Source: Planctomycetota bacterium
GTDB taxonomy: Bacteria > Planctomycetota > Brocadiia > JAJRTI01
Length of the DNA: 5,140 nt
Direction of reading: 5' to 3'
Assembly (NCBI GenBank): GCA_024278415.1
Contig: JAJRTI010000728.1
Span: forward strand, 1-5,140
How positions within the stretch are numbered: the first letter of the stretch is position 1; every line of letters begins with the position of its first letter. Shown in pieces: positions 1 through 5,136 of this stretch. The notes under the pieces were generated by a model. That model was not told the origin of the DNA. It saw nothing but the letters and a program-made list of their open reading frames with translations, and searched no databases. Position numbers and translations under genes: made by a program.

Positions 1-134
1 GCGAGCTTCGCTCGCGAACCCTGGGCTGGTTTACGGAAGCCCGTTGGGCTTCCCAGAGGCCGAACCCGCCCGGACCGGCCAAAGGCTCAGCCACGTTTTC
101 TGCGCATGGCTGTAGCACTTGGCTGAAATGTTAC
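1..134 (+). repeat. Left copy of 134-bp terminal inverted repeat
   Basis: Bases 1-134 are a perfect reverse complement of 5003-5136 (position i pairs with 5137-i); the match stops at 135/5002. The right copy continues at least four bases further out, so the full repeat probably extends beyond the left edge of the window. It is rich in self-complementary segments: 1-6/10-15 (GCGAGC, loop TTC), 35-42/46-53 (GGAAGCCC, loop GTT), 58-62/76-80 (GGCCG) and 87-93/120-126 (TCAGCCA). No long U-tract follows the stems, so they are not classic terminators. It cuts the 5' end of the HEPN gene at 134/135. It could be a MITE-like or REP-like dispersed element, a terminal repeat of a mobile unit, or a multi-copy sequence at which an assembly stopped. 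Confidence 0.95.
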
Positions 135-479
135 GCGACCGCTAAGCAGATCGTGAAGGCCGATCCCGATTCTGCCGCTTCGCGGGCATACTATGCGGCC
201 TTCCATGCCGTTACCGCATTGTTTGCCCTCCGCGGCCAGGCATTCTCAAAGCATTCCGGCATTCGATCGGCTTTGCACCGCTACCTCATCCACACGGGCC
301 AGTGGGAGCCGGAGTTGGGCCGCGCGTACGATCTCTTGATGGACCTGCGCGAAACCGCCGATTATGGCGGCCAGATGCACGTAACTGAGACGAATGCCGA
401 CACCGCGATTGGGAAGGCCGCCGAGATCATGCAAGCTGTCGAACGATCTTGCCCCGAATTGAGCGAGGGCTGGGGCTGA
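135..479 (+). CDS. HEPN-domain protein (HepT/COG1895-like toxin), 5'-truncated by the repeat
   Basis: Proteins of this family are small helical HEPN proteins, usually encoded beside a minimal nucleotidyltransferase (MNT) as a toxin-antitoxin pair; the HEPN partner is an RNase or RNase-like toxin. Counting from GTG 153 (108 residues), the signature RAYYAAFH lies at 11-18, a KHSGIR segment at 33-38, and LRETADY at 65-71, giving the R-x4-Y form of the HEPN active-site motif. The C-terminal helix runs to the TGA at 477-479. Family members normally have about 20 more residues (first helix) before this point. Here the frame is open leftwards straight into the repeat, with the junction at 134/135, and no good ribosome binding site precedes GTG 153. 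The native start is therefore missing, and the gene is probably broken or expressed only as a fusion. An MNT partner is not visible; it would be expected beyond the left edge. It converges on the PD40 gene with a 15-bp gap. Confidence 0.8.
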   Translation, partial: ATAKQIVKADPDSAASRAYYAAFHAVTALFALRGQAFSKHSGIRSALHRYLIHTGQWEPELGRAYDLLMDLRETADYGGQMHVTETNADTAIGKAAEIMQAVERSCPELSEGWG

Positions 480-494
480 CGGGCGTGGGCCCCA
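471..494. terminator. GC hairpin at convergent gene junction (possible bidirectional terminator)
   Basis: TGGGGC (471-476) can pair with GCCCCA (489-494) around a 12-nt loop. The stem covers the stop of the rightward HEPN gene and the short gap to the stop of the leftward PD40 gene. Location between convergent genes fits a bidirectional terminator, but there is no U-tract on either strand and the stem is only 6 bp, so the call is weak. Confidence 0.25.
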
Positions 495-2030
495 TCACCG
501 GGCGTGAAGCTGCAATGTCGCCCCCGTGAATGCGTCCACGACCGGCGCCCCGGGGAACTCGGCCTTCTCGCATGGCTCCTTCATGCCCTGGGCCAGCCGA
601 AACGCGCTGATGTTCACGTGCGATTTGACCAGCTCGACGACGTTGTACGTGTCGGTGAACGTGTCGTACCAGGTGGGATTCCTTTGGGGCAGCACGAACG
701 CCTTGTGCGCCTGGCCGGCCGTGTCGAAGTAGGAGAAGTACGGGAGTGCGCTCAGGCCGTCGCGGCGGCTGCTCAAGAACACGAACCACCGCCCGTTCGA
801 CGACCAGCGCGGGTAGCTCTCAGCGCGGTCGCTGCACACCGCGTCGAGCCGGCGGTACTGGCGGGACGCGAGGTCCAGCAGATACACGTCCGAACTCTTC
901 TGGTGGATCGGGTACGTCGTCTTGTCCGCGAGGATATGCAGCACGTACTTGCCGTCGGGCGAGGGCCGCGGAAACGCGCAGGACTTGCCCAGTTTGGAGT
1001 ACGCCATCACGGTCTCGGGCTCGCCCCACGTGTCCGTAGCGACGTCGTACGAGATGCGCATCATGTCGAACCTGAACTTCGCCAGATCTGCGATTTTCAC
1101 GGTGGGCACATCCTTGCCCCGTGAGAAGTAGATGAACTTGCCGTCGGGCGACCAACAGGGATGCGTCTCGATGTATTCGCTTTCGAAGACGGAGGGCGTC
1201 GTGCTCAGGGTGTTCGTCTGGGTGTCGTACACCACGAGGTCGCCCCGCTTCTCAACCGCCTGGAACTGGTATTCCTTGGCCGTCGAGGACATGCAGCCAA
1301 AGAAGACGTTGCAGGTCGCGGCAATGTGCCGGCCATCGGGGTGCCACGACGCGTACGCCAGGGGCCGGAACATGGGCGCGCGCTTGGTGTCGATCTTGCG
1401 CGTCTGGCCGTTCATGACCAACATCATGCCCGCGTGCTTGCCGCGGATGTGCACGAGGAACTTGTTGGGGTCGTGCTGGTAGAAGGTGTGGCAGTTGAAG
1501 CACTGGAAGTCGCCGTCGCGCAGGGTCATGAGAGCGGACACGCGGAAGGACGTGAGGTCTCGCTGGAAGATGCCCCTGATCTCGGAGCGGTTCTTGTTGG
1601 GCACGAGGCGGCGGTACACGAGGTGGGAGTCGAGGGGCTCCTGGGCGACCGTGTTGGTGAATCGCTTGAACTGCTGCCACGTCCCGTCCTGCTTCTGCGC
1701 AAAGATGTCGTAGGAGATGCGCCCGCCCTTGCTGGCCGCTACGAGCGCACGCCACGACCTTGGTGGGATGCGGCAGACGCCGTCATCACAGTGGATGTCG
1801 AGCGACTCCCCTGTTTCGGACGACAGCTTGACGACGAAGTCGCGGCCCTTTTCCAGGATACGGAAGTTCAAGGGCGCAATGTTTGGCGGGATTACCAACG
1901 CGGTGTAGTCGGGGTCGATGCGCGGTGTCCTCGCCAGCTTTGTTGCGGATCCCACGTCCGGCACGCGGCCACACGACAGGGGCAGCAGCGCGGCGGTTAT
2001 CCACAGAGCTATGGCGGAACAGCGGGTCAT
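495..2030 (-). CDS. Exported PD40/TolB-like beta-propeller protein with CxxCH haem motif
   Basis: This is a 511-residue protein. I chose ATG at 2028-2030, not the longer open frame upstream. It lies 13 bp after the preceding gene's stop and begins a signal-peptide-like stretch (MTRCSAIALWITAALLPLSC); Cys20 could be a lipoprotein anchor, though Pro at -3 is atypical for a lipobox. The N-terminal domain holds the family-like segment IPPNIAPLNFRI (47-58). A haem-attachment motif CFNCH sits at 177-181, followed by many His and Met (H186, H194, H199, M202, M203) that could supply the second iron ligand. The rest is a PD40 beta-propeller: blades near WHPDGRHIA (229-237), WSPDGKFIYFS (293-303), PSPDGKYVL (357-365) and WSSNGRWFVF (409-418). 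Similar Bacteroidetes proteins, often annotated vaguely as 'TolB family' or 'cytochrome c biosynthesis' protein, share the CxNCH and PRPSPDGKY segments. Expected location is the outer face of a membrane or the periplasm. Function is unknown; a redox or haem-binding surface protein working with its membrane neighbour is inferred. Confidence 0.85.
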   Translation of the reverse strand: MTRCSAIALWITAALLPLSCGRVPDVGSATKLARTPRIDPDYTALVIPPNIAPLNFRILEKGRDFVVKLSSETGESLDIHCDDGVCRIPPRSWRALVAASKGGRISYDIFAQKQDGTWQQFKRFTNTVAQEPLDSHLVYRRLVPNKNRSEIRGIFQRDLTSFRVSALMTLRDGDFQCFNCHTFYQHDPNKFLVHIRGKHAGMMLVMNGQTRKIDTKRAPMFRPLAYASWHPDGRHIAATCNVFFGCMSSTAKEYQFQAVEKRGDLVVYDTQTNTLSTTPSVFESEYIETHPCWSPDGKFIYFSRGKDVPTVKIADLAKFRFDMMRISYDVATDTWGEPETVMAYSKLGKSCAFPRPSPDGKYVLHILADKTTYPIHQKSSDVYLLDLASRQYRRLDAVCSDRAESYPRWSSNGRWFVFLSSRRDGLSALPYFSYFDTAGQAHKAFVLPQRNPTWYDTFTDTYNVVELVKSHVNISAFRLAQGMKEPCEKAEFPGAPVVDAFTGATLQLHAR

Positions 2031-2043
2031 GGCGTCGGTCGGG

Positions 2044-3924
2044 TCAGTTGTGTTGCCGCGAGGTTCGGGAGCTGCGGTCGGCCCCCCACATCCAGCGTGC
2101 GTCGTTGGGCGTGGCAACAAAGAAGTGGTAGAACATGTACGTGTCGCCGTACTGGGATCTGAAGCGCTCCACCGCGTCGTCGCGGCGCCCGTAGAGGTTG
2201 AAGTCCTTGAAGAACTGCGCCACACGTTGGGCGACGGCTTTGTCATAGACCACCCAGCGCGTCTGGTTCATGCTGGCCAAGATCAAGAGCGCTTCCTGGC
2301 AGTGGATCGGGATCGTGGAGTGGCCCGCTTTCTGGTAAGACTTGAGGTCGCTGGCGATGCCGGGAAGCGACCGCTTGTCCAAGAGCAGCCAAGCCGTCAG
2401 ATAGTCGAAGGCCAAGCGGTTGTCCGGCTTGGATTCGAGGAGGTTGGCCAGGGCTGCGGGGGGGGGCTTGATGATGCGACGCTCAACGACCGGGCGGAGG
2501 CTCCTGTACCGGCCCCATTGCTTTGCCATGGCCTTCGGATCGCGAAGGATGGCCTTGAATCGACGCGCGAAGTCTCGGTGAAACAGCGTCTTTTCCAATA
2601 TGTTCAGATGCTTCGCCGCCAGGTCGTAGTTCTCGTTCACCATAGCGCACTCAGCCATGCGCTCGAACGCATCGTAGTGCTCCCCGTAGAAGACGAGGTA
2701 GTTGTAAGCATGGCGCAGCGCGAGATTGATGTGCCCTAGCTCGAGGAACACGTCGCTGTTGTACATGGCTCTGCTCGAATCGTCTTCCGCTGGCCCGTAC
2801 ATGGGCTTGATCGGGATGTTGAGCAGGAGCCCCCGAGTGCCCCACCCCTGAGGGTAGTGGAACATCTCGTCGAGCAATCGCCCCGTCTTGGCCAGCGCGA
2901 AGTTGGTCATGAACTGCGAAAGGATATCGCGCTGCCGGTGGGCCTTGGCCTGGGCCAGCAGGTCTTCCCATTGCCTTTCCTTATAGAGCTTCCGGCCGGC
3001 CACAAACGTGTCCAGCAGCCGGTCGTACCGAAGCGCAAGGAGCAGGACCACGAGCACCACGGCTTCCACGGCGAGGAGCAGGCGCTTGCCCTCACTGTGC
3101 TGCAGCCGCCAGAACCCCTGAACGCGACGCGGCAGGCGGCGCCAGAACGGCATCAAGAGCAGCGACGCTGCAAGGGCGACGGCCAGCAAGCAGCTCACTG
3201 TGTTCGCCAGATGGCCGCGGGAGAGCCCGAAGCTGGCGAACCCGGCAAAGGAGAGGGGGGAGGCCCACGCACTGCGCAATGGAATTGGGAAGACCCACCG
3301 ATACGCGACCAGAGGCAGCGCGAGGCACAGGGCGAGGTAGCCGCTCTTGAACGCGAGCCCTGCGCGCCACGGCCGGCCAAGCCATGCGTCGAGGAGAGCC
3401 CACGCCGCGAAAAGCCAGGCGTAGCTTCCGACGAGCAGGTAGAGGATGGGCATGGCTAGCAGGGCATACGCCTGCCTCCGTCTCTCTGTGCGCAGAGAGA
3501 ACTGCGCCAGCGCGGCGGCGCACACCACGATCAGCCCCAGGGTGTGGTAGATCGCGTACGAGATAGACGTGTGCAGCGCGAACAGCAGCACACACGGAAA
3601 GAGCGCGGAGGCGAGACGGGCCTCGCGATTCAGTTTTGTGAGAAGGCCGAAGAACAGCGCGGTGAAGCACGTGATGCACGCAGACACCGCGAGCGCGCCG
3701 AGGGCCTCGTGATAATAGAACTGCCCCAGGAACCGGCCCGCGTATCGAAGCAGCCCGCCAGGGTGGTCGAGAAACTTCGACAGAAACTGGCGGGTGAACA
3801 CAAAGAAGCAGTTGCCGGTTTCACTCGCCAGGAAAATGGCGTACCCGTAGACCCCGTAGGTGAGTAGAAAGAGCGCACCGAACAGCGCAGCGAGGCCAAG
3901 GATGGCGGAGGTTTTCTTGCTCAT
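2044..3924 (-). CDS. DUF6057-like polytopic membrane protein with helical C-terminal domain
   Basis: This is a 626-residue protein starting at ATG 3922-3924; an in-frame TTG three codons upstream (3933) is an alternative, and neither has a clear Shine-Dalgarno. The N-terminal half is an integral membrane domain with about eight hydrophobic segments, roughly residues 7-31, 75-95, 105-124, 126-143, 153-180, 194-211, 242-260 and 282-299. Conserved-looking loop features follow segment 1: FFVFTRQFL (40-48) and PGGLLRYAGRFLGQFYY (55-71), which I recognise from DUF6057 proteins. The C-terminal half (about 305-626) is soluble and alpha-helical with TPR-like character, for example NFALAKTGRLLDEMF (341-355), SDVFLELGHINLALRHAYN (390-408) and NYDLAAKHLNILEKTLFHR (432-450). 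No catalytic motif is recognised. It is the first gene of a leftward operon with the CxxCH beta-propeller gene 13 bp downstream. The pair probably forms a membrane complex, but the biochemical role is unknown. Confidence 0.8.
   Translation of the reverse strand: MSKKTSAILGLAALFGALFLLTYGVYGYAIFLASETGNCFFVFTRQFLSKFLDHPGGLLRYAGRFLGQFYYHEALGALAVSACITCFTALFFGLLTKLNREARLASALFPCVLLFALHTSISYAIYHTLGLIVVCAAALAQFSLRTERRRQAYALLAMPILYLLVGSYAWLFAAWALLDAWLGRPWRAGLAFKSGYLALCLALPLVAYRWVFPIPLRSAWASPLSFAGFASFGLSRGHLANTVSCLLAVALAASLLLMPFWRRLPRRVQGFWRLQHSEGKRLLLAVEAVVLVVLLLALRYDRLLDTFVAGRKLYKERQWEDLLAQAKAHRQRDILSQFMTNFALAKTGRLLDEMFHYPQGWGTRGLLLNIPIKPMYGPAEDDSSRAMYNSDVFLELGHINLALRHAYNYLVFYGEHYDAFERMAECAMVNENYDLAAKHLNILEKTLFHRDFARRFKAILRDPKAMAKQWGRYRSLRPVVERRIIKPPPAALANLLESKPDNRLAFDYLTAWLLLDKRSLPGIASDLKSYQKAGHSTIPIHCQEALLILASMNQTRWVVYDKAVAQRVAQFFKDFNLYGRRDDAVERFRSQYGDTYMFYHFFVATPNDARWMWGADRSSRTSRQHN
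2458..2466. repeat. Nine-base G/C homopolymer inside the membrane-protein gene
   Basis: Nine G on the + strand (nine C in the mRNA sense) encode the Pro-Pro-Pro of KPPPA in the C-terminal domain of the DUF6057-like protein. The frame is intact as sequenced. Tracts of this length can slip during replication or be miscounted by some sequencing methods; a one-base change would truncate the protein. Confidence 0.9.
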
Positions 3925-3925
3925 G

Positions 3926-3940
3926 GGTTGCAATTCAACC
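3926..3940. promoter_or_regulatory. Small inverted repeat just upstream of the membrane-protein start codon
   Basis: GGTTG (3926-3930) and CAACC (3936-3940) form a 5-bp stem with a 5-nt loop, immediately 5' of the ATG of the leftward DUF6057-like gene. In the mRNA it would occupy the place where a ribosome binding site is expected, and no Shine-Dalgarno is seen. It might modulate translation initiation, but so short a stem could be chance. Confidence 0.3.
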
Positions 3941-3972
3941 GGAAGCGGCGTTTCGTCATGCCGTGCCCCCTA

Positions 3973-3985
3973 ATGGCCTGGCCAT
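3973..3985. promoter_or_regulatory. Palindrome ATGGCC-T-GGCCAT, candidate operator
   Basis: This is a perfect 6+6 palindrome around a single central base, in the 152-bp gap between the leftward membrane/haem operon and the rightward ribbon-helix-helix gene. It overlaps the edge of a possible leftward -10 box (3984-3989). Ribbon-helix-helix proteins commonly bind short palindromes near their own genes, so the neighbouring regulator is the natural candidate ligand; this is inference from position only. Confidence 0.35.
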
Positions 3986-4012
3986 AATAGCCATCTGCGC
4001 TCGGCGCTGCAA
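3984..4012 (-). promoter_or_regulatory. Possible sigma70-type promoter for the leftward operon
   Basis: On the minus strand, TTGCAG (4012-4007) and TATTAT (3989-3984) are separated by 17 bp. The -10 matches the consensus in five of six positions, but the -35 in only three. Transcription would start near 3977, leaving a leader of about 50 nt before the DUF6057-like ATG. A consensus-based guess, made more plausible by its position. Confidence 0.3.
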
Positions 4013-4076
4013 GCCAGCGACCGAGGGAGGCACCCACAGGGCTGAAGCATGGCGTGCTGAGGGCCGCAAGGTTGCC

Positions 4077-4388
4077 ATGAAAACATATGCGGGATATCAT
4101 CATGTCGTGGTCCGCACACAGATCCGAATTGATGAAGATGTCTACGAGGCGCTCCGCGAGACAGCCACTCAACAGCGCCGCTCGATGGCGGACTGCATCA
4201 GGGAGGGCATTGCCCTGTTCCTTGCCCGACAAGGCAACCGCCATCAGGCAATCGAGGATATCTCCAGGCAGTTCCGGCCGACAGGCGGCAGAGAGCTGAA
4301 GCCGCATGACCAATGGTGGAGCGATTCAGCCGCGATCTTGGTCATCGGGCCCGCGCCGGCCGCCGCGGTGGACTCGGGCAGTATCTGA
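4077..4388 (+). CDS. Ribbon-helix-helix (CopG/Arc-type) antitoxin-like regulator
   Basis: From ATG 4077 the product has 103 residues; GTG 4107 (residue 11), giving MVRTQIRIDED, is an equally credible family-like start, and only a weak AAGG precedes the ATG. The DNA-binding fold is clear: strand VRTQIRID (12-19), helix A about 20-33, turn, then helix B SMADCIREGIALFLAR (36-51). A tail AIEDISRQFRPTGGRELKPHDQWWSD (split here: AIEDISRQF 58-66, LKPHDQWWSD 74-83) resembles the toxin-binding tails of RHH antitoxins that pair with PIN or similar toxins. About 20 low-complexity residues (ILVIGPAPAAA...) follow to the TGA, and family tails usually end nearer WWSD, so the 3' end may be altered. No PIN, RelE or other toxin frame follows. 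The protein probably autoregulates, or acts as an orphan regulator; it is divergent from the membrane/haem operon. Confidence 0.7.
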   Translation: MKTYAGYHHVVVRTQIRIDEDVYEALRETATQQRRSMADCIREGIALFLARQGNRHQAIEDISRQFRPTGGRELKPHDQWWSDSAAILVIGPAPAAAVDSGSI

Positions 4389-4466
4389 GATACCGGGTTG
4401 AGAGCACGAAAAACATCAGCCGGGAGGAGCGCTTGCTCAAGCGCGGGGAGCCGCGGGAACTCATGC

Positions 4467-4496
4467 TTGACAGGTTGCCCGAGAGGCCCGTATAGG
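4467..4496 (+). promoter_or_regulatory. Sigma70-like promoter upstream of the MazE/MazF-type pair
   Basis: TTGACA (4467-4472, full consensus) and TATAGG (4491-4496, four of six) are separated by 18 bp. Transcription would begin near 4503 and give a leader of roughly 130 nt to the antitoxin ATG at 4632. No better promoter is seen closer to that gene. Confidence 0.4.
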
Positions 4497-4543
4497 AGGG
4501 ATGTCGGCCTGTGGCTTGGCATGTGTTGCTGGGAGGAGCACAC

Positions 4544-4595
4544 GCGCACACAGCCAGCCTGACAGCCACGGTCCAGCCGCGATTTGCGCACACAG
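4544..4595. repeat. Pair of 10-bp direct repeats in antitoxin leader
   Basis: GCGCACACAG occurs at 4544-4553 and again at 4586-4595, start to start 42 bp, close to four turns of the helix. Both lie between the proposed promoter and the antitoxin start. Same-face spacing is suggestive of a repressor binding pair, as in autoregulated toxin-antitoxin operons, but two copies of ten bases is modest evidence. Confidence 0.35.
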
Positions 4596-4631
4596 GATGG
4601 CTCGTCTGCAACACGAACAGGGATCATTCCG

Positions 4632-4841
4632 ATGAAGACACTAGCGGCAAGATATAAAGGAAACCGTACGGTTGAACTCCAGCAAGACGTCAAACTGCCC
4701 AAGGACTTAGACGTGTTCGTCGTCGTTCTGGACCCGGATCGCGAAGCGACGTTGCGGCGTGAGCTTGCGAGCGGCGCGGAGCGCGCCTTCGCGAGGTTGT
4801 GGGATAATGAAGAAGACGAGGTGTGGAGTGAGTACCTATAG
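4632..4841 (+). CDS. MazE-like antitoxin of a MazF/PemK-type module
   Basis: This is a 69-residue acidic protein from ATG 4632, preceded by AGGGA at 4619-4623 (8-nt spacing). The N-terminal half is strand-rich (TVELQQDVKLP 13-23, DVFVVVLD 27-34), and the rest is a helix (DREATLRRELASGAERAFARL about 37-56, charged and amphipathic) ending in the acidic, aromatic tail DNEEDEVWSEYL (58-69). That tail type is typical of antitoxins that occupy the MazF active groove. Its stop (TAG 4839-4841) overlaps the start of the toxin gene by 14 nt, so the two are translationally coupled. With the toxin truncated, this antitoxin may now be without a functional target in cis. Assignment rests on tail features and the adjacent toxin; the N-terminal DNA-binding fold is not clearly AbrB-type. 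Confidence 0.75.
   Translation: MKTLAARYKGNRTVELQQDVKLPKDLDVFVVVLDPDREATLRRELASGAERAFARLWDNEEDEVWSEYL
4818..4821 (+). promoter_or_regulatory. Ribosome binding site of the toxin gene, inside the antitoxin gene
   Basis: GAGG at 4818-4821 lies 6 nt before GTG 4828 and supports that codon as the toxin start, in preference to the longer open frame beginning upstream. Being within the antitoxin coding sequence, it fits coupled translation. Confidence 0.5.
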
Positions 4842-5106
4842 GCAACGCGACATTGCCTTGGTGCCGTTCCCGTTCTCCGATCTGTCGGCTCGGAAAGTGC
4901 GGCCCGTACTGGTGTTGTCGAACGACCAGTACAATCAGCAGTCACTGGACGTACTGGTTTGTGCCTTGACAACGAACCTCGCCCCAACGCCTTACTCGGT
5001 GGGTAACATTTCAGCCAAGTGCTACAGCCATGCGCAGAAAACGTGGCTGAGCCTTTGGCCGGTCCGGGCGGGTTCGGCCTCTGGGAAGCCCAACGGGCTT
5101 CCGTAA
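4828..5106 (+). CDS. MazF/PemK-type endoribonuclease toxin, C-terminally truncated and fused to the repeat
   Basis: MazF/PemK toxins are small dimeric ribonucleases that cleave mRNA at short motifs. From GTG 4828 the N-terminal half is typical: RQRDIALVPFPFSDLS (5-20), RKVRPVLVLS (22-31), and LDVLVCALTTN (40-50). R25 and T48 correspond to the conserved catalytic Arg and Thr of E. coli MazF. Native sequence ends at about residue 58 (PYSV). From 5003 the frame runs into the inverted repeat and adds 34 unrelated residues before a TAA at 5104-5106, making 92 residues against the usual 105-120. The missing part holds the later strands and C-terminal helix needed for the fold and dimer, so the product is probably inactive. 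The remaining 3' part, if it exists, would lie outside the window beyond the repeat. It overlaps the antitoxin gene by 14 nt. Confidence 0.8.
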   Translation: MSTYRQRDIALVPFPFSDLSARKVRPVLVLSNDQYNQQSLDVLVCALTTNLAPTPYSVGNISAKCYSHAQKTWLSLWPVRAGSASGKPNGLP

Positions 5107-5136
5107 ACCAGCCCAGGGTTCGCGAGCGAAGCTCGC
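5003..5136 (-). repeat. Right copy of 134-bp terminal inverted repeat
   Basis: This is the perfect reverse complement of 1-134. On the + strand it begins GTAACATTTCAGCC immediately after toxin codon 58 and supplies the aberrant tail and stop codon of the toxin frame. It contains the same hairpins in opposite order, the longest being 5084-5091/5095-5102 (GGAAGCCC, loop AAC). Its last bases before the window edge (AACC, 5137-5140) have no counterpart, as the left copy begins at the window edge. Confidence 0.95.

Larger units (their letters stand above)
4389..4631. other. Gap between RHH gene and MazE-like antitoxin; no confident gene
   Basis: I see no recognisable protein here. Two small rightward frames exist: 4313-4495 (60 codons, overlapping the RHH 3' end in another frame, ending RLPERPV) and 4501-4635 (44 codons, with AGGAGG only one base before its ATG, too close for good initiation). 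Neither resembles a toxin known to me. The stretch holds a consensus-like promoter and a pair of 10-bp direct repeats, listed separately, so it is best read as a promoter and leader region, possibly with remnants of a lost RHH partner. Confidence 0.5.

Noticed and set aside
35..53. GGAAGCCC-GTT-GGGCTTCC hairpin as an intrinsic terminator
   Set aside because: No U-tract follows on either strand in either copy; it is one of several hairpins of the repeat.
1..134. Repeat as an integron attC site or cassette boundary
   Set aside because: Copies are inverted, not direct, and no convincing R'/R'' core sites (GTTRRRY/RYYYAAC) were found.
947..1151. 16-bp direct repeat (947-962 and 1136-1151)
   Set aside because: Explained by two PD40 blades both encoding Ser-Pro-Asp-Gly-Lys; not a separate element.
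1161..2162. Long open frame on the + strand (333 codons) antisense to the PD40 gene
   Set aside because: It mirrors the GC-rich third positions of the leftward gene, has no recognisable family and lies fully antisense to a protein with clear motifs.
2031..2246. Extension of the PD40 protein by 72 residues upstream of ATG 2030
   Set aside because: The extra part is low-complexity Ser/Thr/Pro sequence overlapping the DUF6057-like gene out of frame, and a signal peptide begins precisely at the inner ATG.
1918..2739. Open frame on the + strand (273 codons) across the operon junction
   Set aside because: Antisense shadow of the DUF6057-like and PD40 genes; Val/Arg/His-rich composition typical of reverse-strand reading of GC-rich coding DNA.
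3963..4076. Extension of the RHH protein by 38 residues upstream
   Set aside because: Runs through the intergenic palindrome region, lacks family resemblance, and RHH antitoxins begin close to the first strand.
4244..4987. Open frame on the - strand (247 codons) opposite the RHH, antitoxin and toxin genes
   Set aside because: Ser/Arg/Pro-rich, no family resemblance, and covers three genes recognised on the other strand plus an intergenic region.
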